Assembly: GCA_020628065.1 (NCBI GenBank)
Contig: JAHDFR010000004.1
Coordinates: 10,179-46,399 of the forward strand
Direction: 5' to 3'
Source of the DNA: Acidimicrobiales bacterium
GTDB taxonomy: Bacteria > Actinomycetota > Acidimicrobiia > Acidimicrobiales > SZUA-35
Length of the DNA stretch: 36,221 nucleotides
Positions within the stretch are counted from its first letter, which is position 1. Each line of letters opens with the position of its first letter. A program made the translations under genes and the position numbers. A model generated the notes under the pieces. It was given only the letters and a program-made list of their open reading frames with translations. It did no database searches and had not been told where the DNA came from. This document shows, in pieces, positions 1 through 7,523 of the stretch.

Positions 1-66
1 ATCGCTAGCGCCTGAACCACGGTTTGCCTGTTGTTCGCCGCTGCGGTTGGCCCGGTGATCCGACAT
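1..66 (-). CDS. 5' end of an unknown protein, cut by the left edge
   Basis: An ATG on the minus strand at 66-64 opens a frame that stays open for 22 codons to the window edge (begins MSDHRANRSGEQ). The start is supported by a TAGAGT hexamer at 79-74, seven bases upstream, the same arrangement seen at many starts in this window. The visible residues are polar and low in information, and I cannot assign a function. The gene would be divergent from the DNA ligase gene. Confidence 0.45.
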   Translation of the reverse strand, partial: MSDHRANRSGEQQANRGSGASD

Positions 67-73
67 TCGACCG

Positions 74-79
74 ACTCTA
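74..79 (-). promoter_or_regulatory. putative -10 of a leaderless promoter
   Basis: Minus-strand TAGAGT, 7 nt before the ATG at 66. Matches the TAGNNT-N6-8-start pattern found repeatedly in the window. No clear -35 seen. Confidence 0.4.
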
Positions 80-149
80 GCCAGGTTGGGAGATCCCAAT
101 TGCGCCAGTATCGAGAATCAGACTGCGGCCACCGGCAGACAGCTGCGAC

Positions 150-1820
150 GTGAGCGGCTCAGTGAACAACGCCGGTCAGAACCTAGAGCGGCAGCCCGAA
201 GAGGGACCAACTCCACTGAACGTATTGGCCGATCTTGCCAGCCGACTTCGAGCCACATCGAGCCGAAAAGCCAAAACCGACCTCGTAGCCGAAGTACTAC
301 GCCGGTTGCGTCCGGACGAATTGGAGCCGGCCATAGGTTTCATGTTGGCCTCGCCCCGACAGGGCGCAATCGGAATCGGATGGGCCACCGTCAGCGCCAC
401 CGACACGCTCACCGGCGCTAACAGTCACGCCAACTCAACCGACGACGGCCCTGTGTCGATCGTTGATTTCGACGCCGTGATCGATCAGCTCCAAACCATC
501 ACCGGAGAGGGGTCGGTCGAAGCCCGGGTTCAAGTGCTCTCGGGTTTCCTCAGCCGCTGCGAATCGCCGACGGCCGACTACGTGCGGCGGGTACTGACCG
601 GCGATGCCCGCCAAGGGGCACTGGCCGGTGTCCTGACGGAGGCGGTGGCCAAAGCAGCCGGAGTCAAGGCGGCGCAGATGCGACGAGGGGTAATGCTTCA
701 AGGTGACCTGGGGCAGGCGGCACGGGTGGCTCTCGTCGAAGGGTCAGAGGCGCTGGCCGCCATCGACCTTGAAGTTCATCGGCCTATCCAGCCCATGCTG
801 GCGTCCACCGCGTCCAGCGCGGCGGAGGCGGTGGAAGCCATTGGCGAAAGCTCAGTGGATTGGAAGCTCGACGGGGCCCGCATCCAGGTGCATACAACCC
901 GCCACTCGGGCAATGCCCGCACCGCCATCTACACCCGCAATCTGAACGACGTCACCGGTCGACTGCCGACAGTTCTCGAGCTCGTTGAGCGCCTGGAGTG
1001 TGAGTCCGCTGTTCTTGACGGGGAAGTGCTGGGCTTCTTCGCCGACGACGAGCGTCCCCAAGCGTTTCAGGACACCATGAGCACCTTTGGCACCCATAGC
1101 GGCCAGCCCGGTTCGGATTCCGGGTTGAGGCCCTACTTTTTCGATCTCATGTACCTCGACGGCCAAAGTCTGATCGACCTCCCGCTGTCCGACCGTCTGG
1201 AGCGGTTGCACGACCTGCTACAACGAAGCGGGGCGACTGCAGCCTCCATCCCCAGCATCATCACCGCTGATCCGACACAGGCCGAGGCCCACTTCACCGC
1301 CGCAGTCGAGGCCGGTCATGAGGGCGTGATGGTCAAGGGAGCCGACGGCAAATACGAGGCCGGCCGGAGAGGCAAGAGCTGGCGCAAGGTCAAACCTGTC
1401 CACACCCTCGACCTTGTGGTGCTTGGGGCCGAATGGGGTCACGGTCGAAGAAGAGGCTGGCTCTCCAACCTGCACCTTGGCGCCCGCCACTCGCAGACAG
1501 GCGAATTCGTCATGGTGGGCAAGACTTTCAAGGGTCTCACCGATGACTTGTTGACCTGGCAGACCGAACGCTTCCTTGAGCTGCAGCTCTCTGACCGGCA
1601 GATCACCACCAACGGGACCGACGGAGATGACAAACGGCAGGGACGCAATGTCGTATTCGTTCGACCAGAGTTGGTGGTTGAAATCGCGCTCGACGGTGCC
1701 CAAACCTCAACCCGCTATTCGGGAGGCGTTGCATTGCGGTTCGCCCGGGTCCGCCGCTACCGCGAAGACAAACGCCCCGACGAAGCCGACACCCTCGATG
1801 CGGTCAGAGCTCTCCTCTAG
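150..1820 (+). CDS. lig: ATP-dependent DNA ligase
   Basis: This is a 556-residue ATP-dependent DNA ligase that seals nicks through an enzyme-AMP intermediate. An N-terminal helical DNA-binding domain (about 20-200) is followed by the nucleotidyltransferase core. The motif I lysine is K239 in DWKLDGARIQ. Later nucleotidyltransferase motifs are visible: LDGEVLGF, EGVMVKG and SWRKVKP. A C-terminal OB domain carries VGKTFKGLTDD and LVVEIALDG. Domain order and size resemble the actinobacterial LigB class (the M. tuberculosis enzyme is a little over 500 residues) rather than the NHEJ LigD polydomain protein, and no ku gene is in the window. The GTG start is the first available; neither a Shine-Dalgarno nor a leaderless -10 is obvious, so the exact start is uncertain. 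It converges on the molybdopterin oxidoreductase gene with an 18-bp gap. Such ligases usually supplement the essential NAD-dependent LigA. Confidence 0.93.
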   Translation: MSGSVNNAGQNLERQPEEGPTPLNVLADLASRLRATSSRKAKTDLVAEVLRRLRPDELEPAIGFMLASPRQGAIGIGWATVSATDTLTGANSHANSTDDGPVSIVDFDAVIDQLQTITGEGSVEARVQVLSGFLSRCESPTADYVRRVLTGDARQGALAGVLTEAVAKAAGVKAAQMRRGVMLQGDLGQAARVALVEGSEALAAIDLEVHRPIQPMLASTASSAAEAVEAIGESSVDWKLDGARIQVHTTRHSGNARTAIYTRNLNDVTGRLPTVLELVERLECESAVLDGEVLGFFADDERPQAFQDTMSTFGTHSGQPGSDSGLRPYFFDLMYLDGQSLIDLPLSDRLERLHDLLQRSGATAASIPSIITADPTQAEAHFTAAVEAGHEGVMVKGADGKYEAGRRGKSWRKVKPVHTLDLVVLGAEWGHGRRRGWLSNLHLGARHSQTGEFVMVGKTFKGLTDDLLTWQTERFLELQLSDRQITTNGTDGDDKRQGRNVVFVRPELVVEIALDGAQTSTRYSGGVALRFARVRRYREDKRPDEADTLDAVRALL

Positions 1821-1838
1821 CTCGTTACACGGGTCCCC

Positions 1839-3983
1839 TCACCCTTGGTCGGGCTCAGCCGCCACACGGATTCGAACCCGGTTGTCATGAAAGACGGCAC
1901 CCCGACCCATATCCGAGTCACGTTCGGCGACCGTGTTGTTGACACCCATCCCCCACCACCCCTTGGTGGTGGCGGCCACACCTGTACGAGCTTGGTGATT
2001 CACCGCGGCAACGGCGGCAAACGAGCCCCGATCGTTGAACACCACAATGCGATCGCCATCGCTGATGCCATCGCGCTCGGCATCGTCCGGGTGCAACGAG
2101 ATGGTCGGAGCGTCCGTTCGGCCGATTACCACTTGGGTTCCGGCGAACACCGAGTTGATGTGCCAATCACTGCCGATCGCAACCAGGTCGTAGACATCGA
2201 CATCCCCGGAGCCTGCTTCGGTCGGGGGCCGATAGTTGGGCAGACGACCATGGCCGTCGCGTTCGGCCCGCGACGACACAAACTCGAAGCGACCTGACTC
2301 CGTCGGAAATCCGTCGCCAAAAGGCCGATACGGTCGACCGGCAGCCGGGGCCCTGACCCAGCCGGTCCGCTTCCAGCTCTCCAGCGTCACGCCGGCGGCC
2401 CGGTACTCGTCGGTGTCTATGAGGGCGGCGACAAGTTCGGTGTCGGTGGCATACAGCTCGGGCTCGTCCAGATCCATGGCTCGGGCCAATCGACGAAACA
2501 TTTCGGTGTGGGGAACGCACTCGCCCGGTGGCTCTACCGCCGGTTGGTTCAGGTTGAGATACATGTGGGCGAACGAATCGTTCACCTCCCACTGTTCGTG
2601 TTGCATGGTGGACGGCAACACAATGTCGGCGTAGTCGGTGGTCTCGGTCAGGTAGATCTCGGCAACCACGCAGAACAGATCGGGCCGGCTCAGGCCCTGC
2701 CGGACCCGCTCGGTGTCGGGATTCGAGACCACCGGATTGGCTCCATGAACGAAGAGTGCCTCCACCGGTGGATCATTCAGCTCCAACAGATTGGCCGCCA
2801 GGTTGGTCATGGCCAAAGCCCGGGGCCGCTCGCCAAGATGGCGCCCAGCGGCCAGCGGTGTGTTGATCTTGTAGGGCGCGTGGGTTGAGTAGACCAGCCC
2901 ACCGCCGGCCGGGCGGCCGTCCAAAGGGTATGATCCGGTCAGCGCTGGAAGACAGGAAACAACCCGGCTGGCCTGCCCCCCGAAGGCGTGTCGCTGCATG
3001 CCCTGACCCAACTTGACCGCCAGAGGACGATGCGCCGGTTCGCACAGGAGATCAACCAGTTGGTTCAGCTCGCCGATTGGTAGCCCGCAGACGTCGGCGA
3101 CACGAGCCAAGTCCCATTCCCTCAACGACCGAGCGAACTCGTCGAATCCCTCGGTGTAGGTTTCGATGAACTCGGAATCGATCGCCTCTCGATCGATCAA
3201 CGCCCGACACAACCCGAGAGCGAGGGCACCATCGGTGCCAGGGCGAGGCGCCAGGTGCAGATCGGCCCGGGCCGCCGTCCTAGTGCGAAGAGGGTCGATG
3301 ACCAAGATGGGCGCTCCCCCATCGGCCGCCTTCTCCACGAACGGCCACCAGTGCTGATTGGCCACCAGCGTGTTGGAGCCCCAAATCAGAACGGCACCAG
3401 CGTCAACCACATCTTCGGGATCCATGCCGGTGGCGGTGCCCACCGTGTAGGACAAACCAATGTGGCCGCTGACCGAACAGATGGTGAGGAAGTGCTTGCT
3501 GACGCCAAGGTGGTTCCAGAGCCGGGAGCCGACCGGTAGCGCTCCACCTTGAACGAACCCGACGTTTCCGGTGCCGGCAAAAGGCCAGATGGCCGCCGGA
3601 CCCGAACTGTCGATGATGTCGGTGAACCGCGCCGCGATCTCGGCCATGGCTTCGTCCCAGGAGATGGGCACGAAGTCGTCAAACCGGTTGGCGGAGCGCT
3701 CCCCCTTCGGCCTGACCCGACGCAACGGCTGGAGAAGACGAGCCGGGTCTTCGGCCATCTTCAACCACGGGTTGACCTTCTTACAGAGGCCACCGGCAGT
3801 GAAGGGATGGTCGGGGTTACCCCGAAGTCGGGTTGCTCGACCTTCGTCCGACACCGTTACCACCCACGAGCAACCGTCCGGACAGTCCAGAGGACATGAA
3901 CCGATGACAGTCCGCTCCCCCGAATGGCTGGTCATGTGTTTCGACTCGGTCGATGTTTGAAGTTCGTCGGCCAGATCAGTCAT
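1839..3983 (-). CDS. molybdopterin oxidoreductase (DMSO reductase superfamily), cytoplasmic
   Basis: This 714-residue catalytic subunit belongs to the Mo-bis-MGD family. An N-terminal 4Fe-4S site is visible as C30-x3-C34-x3-C38 and C67 (SCPLDCPDGC ... GGLCKK). The likely molybdenum ligand is C169 in LTICSVSGHIG. MGD-binding segments (IWGSNTLVANQHWW, FVHGANPVVSNPDTERV) and a C-terminal molydopterin-dinucleotide domain (ISLHPDDAERDGI) follow. There is no Tat signal, so it should act in the cytoplasm. It resembles anaerobic-dehydrogenase-like proteins of unknown substrate; I cannot name the reaction. The ATG overlaps the stop of the S4-protein gene as ATGA and has an upstream GGGGAAGGAA, so it is translationally coupled to a translation-related run, an odd context for a molybdoenzyme. 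M17 is an alternative start. No small electron-transfer subunit gene is adjacent. Confidence 0.9.
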   Translation of the reverse strand: MTDLADELQTSTESKHMTSHSGERTVIGSCPLDCPDGCSWVVTVSDEGRATRLRGNPDHPFTAGGLCKKVNPWLKMAEDPARLLQPLRRVRPKGERSANRFDDFVPISWDEAMAEIAARFTDIIDSSGPAAIWPFAGTGNVGFVQGGALPVGSRLWNHLGVSKHFLTICSVSGHIGLSYTVGTATGMDPEDVVDAGAVLIWGSNTLVANQHWWPFVEKAADGGAPILVIDPLRTRTAARADLHLAPRPGTDGALALGLCRALIDREAIDSEFIETYTEGFDEFARSLREWDLARVADVCGLPIGELNQLVDLLCEPAHRPLAVKLGQGMQRHAFGGQASRVVSCLPALTGSYPLDGRPAGGGLVYSTHAPYKINTPLAAGRHLGERPRALAMTNLAANLLELNDPPVEALFVHGANPVVSNPDTERVRQGLSRPDLFCVVAEIYLTETTDYADIVLPSTMQHEQWEVNDSFAHMYLNLNQPAVEPPGECVPHTEMFRRLARAMDLDEPELYATDTELVAALIDTDEYRAAGVTLESWKRTGWVRAPAAGRPYRPFGDGFPTESGRFEFVSSRAERDGHGRLPNYRPPTEAGSGDVDVYDLVAIGSDWHINSVFAGTQVVIGRTDAPTISLHPDDAERDGISDGDRIVVFNDRGSFAAVAAVNHQARTGVAATTKGWWGMGVNNTVAERDSDMGRGAVFHDNRVRIRVAAEPDQG

Positions 3984-4378
3984 TGCTTGTTCCTTCCCCG
4001 CAGGCGGTCGAGCTGTCGTCGGTCCCGTTTCGTTGGTCGACCCGCTCCACGCTCACGTGCCCCGCCCGGCGGCGTCAAGCGGACATCGGACGTTGGGGCT
4101 CGCGGTGGAGATAGGTCCTCGTAACACTCGGCCGCTCGAGGGGCCCCAACCCGCTTTTCGATGGGTTCCACCAGGCGATACACGTAGAGCAGGTCGCCTT
4201 TGCGGGCGGACACCACGTCGTCAACAGTGATCTTTGTCGCTGGTTTGGCCAGCTCTTCGTTGATCAACACTCGCCCGGTGGAACAAGCGTTGGTGGCTGC
4301 CGTCCTCGTCTTGTAGACACGGACAGCCCACAACCACTTGTCGACTCGCACGCTCTTGGTCGTGGGGCCGCTACTCAT
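3980..4378 (-). CDS. S4-domain RNA-binding protein (Hsp15-like)
   Basis: A 132-residue protein with an N-terminal S4 RNA-binding domain (about 9-70: VRVDKWLWAVRVYKTRTAA, then GRVLINEE) and a basic, Arg-rich, disordered tail. This is the architecture of Hsp15/HslR-type proteins, which bind 50S subunits carrying stalled peptidyl-tRNA. I chose the ATG at 4378 because it overlaps the rsmI stop in ATGAGTAG; a longer frame to 4453 exists but its extra residues do not resemble the family. The stop overlaps the start of the molybdopterin oxidoreductase as ATGA. Both neighbours upstream fit ribosome function. The exact role (stalled-ribosome rescue or another RNA-binding job) is inferred from the family. 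Confidence 0.85.
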   Translation of the reverse strand: MSSGPTTKSVRVDKWLWAVRVYKTRTAATNACSTGRVLINEELAKPATKITVDDVVSARKGDLLYVYRLVEPIEKRVGAPRAAECYEDLSPPRAPTSDVRLTPPGGARERGAGRPTKRDRRQLDRLRGRNKQ

Positions 4379-5330
4379 CACGGCTCTCGACGAGTGCTGT
4401 GGGCGGGCCATGTGAAGGATTGTCCGCCGGAGTGAGTGAATTGGCCAGATCATAGACCCGGCGCTTTGGCGCCCCGGTGACCATCACCACCGCCGCTACC
4501 GCATCTCGGCGGGACAGCCCTTCGTTGACCTTCTCGGCCAGCATCTGACGTAGTGATTCATCGTCGACCGGCTCGGCGGCGGCCCTTGGGACCCCATCGA
4601 CGACAATGACGATTTCACCTCTGGGCGGATTCTCGGCGAAATGCTCGGCCGCCTCGGACGCCGAGACTCGAATCACCTCTTCATGAAGTTTGGTTAGTTC
4701 CCTGGCCACCACCAGGCGGCGATCAGCGCCACAAACCGACGACAGATCGCGCAACGTGGCGGTCAGCCGATTGGGGGACTCATAGATCACAGTGACCCGA
4801 TCATCGGCGGCCAAAGACTGTAAACGTTCGCTACGGCTTCGTCCCTTGCGAGGAAGGAAACCCTCGAACACGTACCGACCGTTCAATAGACCGCTGACGG
4901 CCAACGCGGCCGAGACGGCACTCGGGCCGGGCACAGCAAAGATCTTGTGCCCGGCGTCGGCCACCGCCGCCACCATCGCTGTCCCCGGGTCGGACACCGA
5001 GGGCATCCCGGCATCGGACACGAGGGCCAGGGATTGGTAATCGGCCAAACGATCGAGGACCTCCGGGACCCTCGCCTGTTCGGTGTGCTCATTGCCGACG
5101 AGAAGCGCCGGTCGATTGAACGAGCCGGTGATACCCAACACCTCGGCGGCGTGGCTGATCAGCTTTCCGGTCCGGCGCGTGTCCTCACAAACCACGGCGT
5201 CAACGCCGGTCAACACCAGTGCCGCTCGAGGGGTCAGGTCCCCGAGGTTACCGATGGGCGTTCCGACCACGTACAGCCCTGACTCAAGCGCCACGCCATC
5301 GGTGGTGTCGCTGCTGCCATCAGAGGTCAC
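4371..5330 (-). CDS. rsmI: 16S rRNA (cytidine1402-2'-O)-methyltransferase RsmI
   Basis: A 319-residue tetrapyrrole-methylase-fold enzyme that 2'-O-methylates C1402 in the 16S rRNA decoding centre using S-adenosylmethionine. Diagnostic segments are LYVVGTPIGNLGD (about 20-31), CEDTRRTGKLI, the SAM-loop region LVSDAGMPSVSDPG, VPGPSAVSAALAVSG and FEGFLPRKGRSR. The C-terminal part (LSRRDAVAAVV...APKRRVYDLA) is the helical RsmI_HTH domain. It starts with a GTG that overlaps the DUF192 stop as GTGA, and its own stop overlaps the S4 gene start, so the three genes are read as a coupled unit. Length and motifs are normal. Confidence 0.95.
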   Translation of the reverse strand: MTSDGSSDTTDGVALESGLYVVGTPIGNLGDLTPRAALVLTGVDAVVCEDTRRTGKLISHAAEVLGITGSFNRPALLVGNEHTEQARVPEVLDRLADYQSLALVSDAGMPSVSDPGTAMVAAVADAGHKIFAVPGPSAVSAALAVSGLLNGRYVFEGFLPRKGRSRSERLQSLAADDRVTVIYESPNRLTATLRDLSSVCGADRRLVVARELTKLHEEVIRVSASEAAEHFAENPPRGEIVIVVDGVPRAAAEPVDDESLRQMLAEKVNEGLSRRDAVAAVVMVTGAPKRRVYDLANSLTPADNPSHGPPTALVESRDE

Positions 5331-5725
5331 GCTGGATTCTCAGAACCGTCGCAGCCGCGGATCTCGACCAGCTGGCCGACGTTCAGATCCCAATCGTCAA
5401 AGGCTCCGGCTTCAGCCTCCAACACCGACCGCGCCCGCCAAACCGGCAACGTCACCCGGTTTCTATGGAGACGCAACGTCCTGATCACCTGATTGTCGGC
5501 GTCAAGAAAGGCAACGTCTAGATCAAAACCCATGGCAAACGAGTGAACCGATCGAGCGCCGACGATAAGCATCGCCCCCTCAAGGCTCCGGCGACCCAAC
5601 AGTCCACGGGCCTTGGCCATCCGACCACTGGCCACCTCAAGCGAAGCTAGAACCCGGCCGTCGCGAACCAACCAGCCCTGCTCGGCCGGTAAGGCCTCTG
5701 GAAGTCGGATTCTCCTGCTTGGCAC
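5327..5725 (-). CDS. DUF192 family protein
   Basis: A 132-residue protein of the DUF192 family. The family signature is clear: ARGLLGRRSLEGAMLI, then SVHSFAMGFDLDVAFLDADN and a C-terminal half with LEAEAG and the turn NVGQLVEI. Biochemical function of the family is not established. Many homologues carry a signal peptide; this one does not, so it is presumably cytoplasmic. The start is a GTG at 5725 without an obvious Shine-Dalgarno or -10; M36 would cut into the domain. It is the first gene of the coupled run into rsmI, 73 bp downstream of the ychF stop. Confidence 0.82.
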   Translation of the reverse strand: MPSRRIRLPEALPAEQGWLVRDGRVLASLEVASGRMAKARGLLGRRSLEGAMLIVGARSVHSFAMGFDLDVAFLDADNQVIRTLRLHRNRVTLPVWRARSVLEAEAGAFDDWDLNVGQLVEIRGCDGSENPA

Positions 5726-5798
5726 GACGTTCAGACCCGAGTCGAATGGTTGGAAGGGCGCTCCGTCTAGCGGTAGGCCACAACGTACACGTTAGCAA

Positions 5799-6875
5799 TC
5801 AGACGTTAAATCGTATTTCCAGAACATCGCCGTCTTCAACCACATAGTCTTTGCCCTCCTGGCGAACCTTGCCCAGCTCCCGTGCCTTGGCCCAGGAGCC
5901 GATGTCGAGCAACTCGTCCCAGCGAATGGTCTCAGCCCGGATAAACCCTCGCTCCAGGTCGGAGTGAATTAGACCGGCGCACTGAGGAGCCGTAGACCCA
6001 ACCCGGAAGGTCCAGGCCCGACTTTCCTTTTCTCCGGTGGTAAGGAACGTACGCAGGCCGAGCGTGTGATAGGCGGCCTGGATGAACCGGACCACTGCCC
6101 CCTCCCCCAACCCGAAGGCATCCAGCATTTCAGCTCGATCCTCAGGGGGAAGCTGTGCGGCCTCGGCCTCCAACTGGATGCAGGCACCGAACACCGGCGC
6201 CAGTTCGCCCAACTCATCCTGAACGGGGGCAACGACAGCTTCGACATCCGTCAGCTGTTCCTCATCAAGATTCACGATGGCCAGCACCGGCTTGTTGGTC
6301 AGCAGAAACCACGGTTTGAGCAGCGCGGCATGTTCGGCGTCGAGGTCGCTGCGATACAGCGGACGACCCTCCGAGAGATGGGCAAGCGCGGCCTCGGCAG
6401 CCTCCACCTCATCACGGAGCGACGGATCCCCTTTGGCCGCTTTGCGCTTTTTCTCCAACTGGCGTTCCACCGTTTCCAGATCGGCGAACGTCAATTCCAA
6501 CTCGACCACTCGCAGATGTTCCAGCGGGTCCTGCGGGCCGGGGACGTCGTCGTCACGGAATGCCCGGAGAACAAAAACGATGGCATCGACCTCACGGATT
6601 CCAGCCAGGAACTTGTTGCCCAGACCCTCGCCCTTGCTGGCGCCTTCCACCAATCCACCAATGTCGTTGAACTGAACCGACGCTGGAACGACACTCTTCG
6701 AACCGCTCATCTGAGCTAGAGCGTCAAGGCGGTCATCAAACACTTTGGCTACCCCGATATTGGGGTCGGTGGTGGCGAAAGCGTAGGGAGCGGCCAAAGC
6801 CCCACCACCGGTCAAGGCGTTGTACAACGAAGACTTGCCGGCGTTGGGTAGGCCGACGAAACCGAACTTTTCCAT
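5799..6875 (-). CDS. ychF: Obg-like ATPase YchF
   Basis: A 358-residue member of the Obg/YchF family that hydrolyses ATP rather than GTP and associates with ribosomes. The P-loop GLPNAGKSS is at 8-16, the G3 region is FNDIGGLVEGASKGEGLGNKFL, and the G4 position reads IVNLDEE instead of NKxD, which is the feature behind the ATP preference. A coiled-coil insertion (about 130-165) and the C-terminal TGS domain (LRTFLTTGEKESRAW ... DVLEIRFNV) complete the usual domain order. A TAGCAT hexamer 8 nt before the ATG suggests a leaderless message. Three 19-bp tandem repeats lie where the upstream promoter region would be. Confidence 0.97.
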   Translation of the reverse strand: MEKFGFVGLPNAGKSSLYNALTGGGALAAPYAFATTDPNIGVAKVFDDRLDALAQMSGSKSVVPASVQFNDIGGLVEGASKGEGLGNKFLAGIREVDAIVFVLRAFRDDDVPGPQDPLEHLRVVELELTFADLETVERQLEKKRKAAKGDPSLRDEVEAAEAALAHLSEGRPLYRSDLDAEHAALLKPWFLLTNKPVLAIVNLDEEQLTDVEAVVAPVQDELGELAPVFGACIQLEAEAAQLPPEDRAEMLDAFGLGEGAVVRFIQAAYHTLGLRTFLTTGEKESRAWTFRVGSTAPQCAGLIHSDLERGFIRAETIRWDELLDIGSWAKARELGKVRQEGKDYVVEDGDVLEIRFNV

Positions 6876-6883
6876 ATCCGGTC

Positions 6884-6889
6884 ATGCTA
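6884..6889 (-). promoter_or_regulatory. putative leaderless -10 of ychF
   Basis: Minus-strand TAGCAT, 8 nt before the ychF ATG. The -35 zone would fall inside the adjacent 19-bp repeat. Confidence 0.45.
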
Positions 6890-6897
6890 CGGCCGCC

Positions 6898-6954
6898 GCC
6901 GTGTCTTGTGGCCGACGCCGTGTCTTGTGGCCGACGCCGTGTCTTGTGGCCGAC
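6898..6954. repeat. three perfect 19-bp tandem repeats upstream of ychF
   Basis: The unit GCCGTGTCTTGTGGCCGAC occurs three times head to tail without a mismatch (6898-6916, 6917-6935, 6936-6954), followed by a five-base start of a fourth copy. It lies between the 3' end of the DUF427 gene and the ychF start, just upstream of the putative ychF -10. Confidence 0.95.
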
Positions 6955-6980
6955 GCCGTTTGGGGGTAACCGGCCAGGCC

Positions 6981-7484
6981 CTACCAGTGGAGTGTGCCGG
7001 GCCCACCCTTAAACGGGCCGGTGACGTTGCTTGTTATCCACCCTCCGTAGAAATTGCCTTCGTTGGCGTCGACCTGCTCGTCGTCGATCCAGCATTCGTC
7101 CACCATCTGCGGATAAAATGCCCAGTGATCGACAAGATCGGCAAAGGGGGCGGATGGCCGACGGTACACCCATGCCGCGGCCACCACCGGAGGATGGCCC
7201 TCGACGACAACGTCAGCGTATGAGGCCAAGCCCTTCCACTCGCAGAACGTCTCCTTGGAGCCGACCCGCAGCAGATCAGCGTTCACGCCCGACGGCGGAA
7301 TGTAGTACGCCGGGGGTTGGCTGGTTTCCAACACTCGAAACGCACCCGCACTGTCGGCTACGACCGCTCCCTTGTGAACCACTCGAATTCTCCAGCCGAC
7401 CCACTCAATCCGAGGCGGGCGGGGGTAATCCCACACCGACTCCACAGGTTTACCGTTGGCGGCCAGTTCAGGCTTGGAGCTCAC
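6981..7484 (-). CDS. DUF427 family protein
   Basis: A 167-residue protein of the DUF427 family, common in actinobacteria and of unknown biochemical role. Recognisable segments are RIEWVGWRIRVVHKGAVVADS, RVLETSQPPAYYIPP, ETFCEWKGLASY and the C-terminal FYGGWITSN..GPFKGGPGT. I take the GTG at 7484 as start because it lies 7 nt after a TAGACT hexamer; an in-frame ATG at 7532 would overlap the divergent gene and adds non-family residues. Divergent from the PHP-domain gene with only 39 bp between start codons. Confidence 0.85.
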   Translation of the reverse strand: MSSKPELAANGKPVESVWDYPRPPRIEWVGWRIRVVHKGAVVADSAGAFRVLETSQPPAYYIPPSGVNADLLRVGSKETFCEWKGLASYADVVVEGHPPVVAAAWVYRRPSAPFADLVDHWAFYPQMVDECWIDDEQVDANEGNFYGGWITSNVTGPFKGGPGTLHW

Positions 7485-7491
7485 CAACAAA

Positions 7492-7497
7492 AGTCTA
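7492..7497 (-). promoter_or_regulatory. putative leaderless -10 of the DUF427 gene
   Basis: Minus-strand TAGACT 7 nt before GTG 7484. It is the mirror image of the identical hexamer at 7512-7517 on the other strand, with 14 bp between them. Confidence 0.45.
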
Positions 7498-7511
7498 TTG
7501 CCACCGCAACC

Positions 7512-7517
7512 TAGACT
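7512..7517 (+). promoter_or_regulatory. putative leaderless -10 of the PHP-domain gene
   Basis: Plus-strand TAGACT 6 nt before ATG 7524. The space for its -35 overlaps the -10 of the divergent DUF427 gene. Confidence 0.45.
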
Positions 7518-7523
7518 TATCAA

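Noticed and set aside
86..421. A 111-codon plus-strand frame overlapping the start of the DNA ligase gene
   Set aside because: It is an out-of-frame Arg/Ser-rich reading of the ligase coding sequence, with no features of its own.
1860..1890. tRNA T-arm-like GGTTCGAATCC on the minus strand
   Set aside because: The flanking bases do not pair as a T-stem, no acceptor stem or anticodon arm exists, and the bases encode the C-terminus of the molybdopterin oxidoreductase.
6898..6954. Reading the 19-bp repeat array as a CRISPR
   Set aside because: The units are directly adjacent with no spacers, and no cas gene is in the window.
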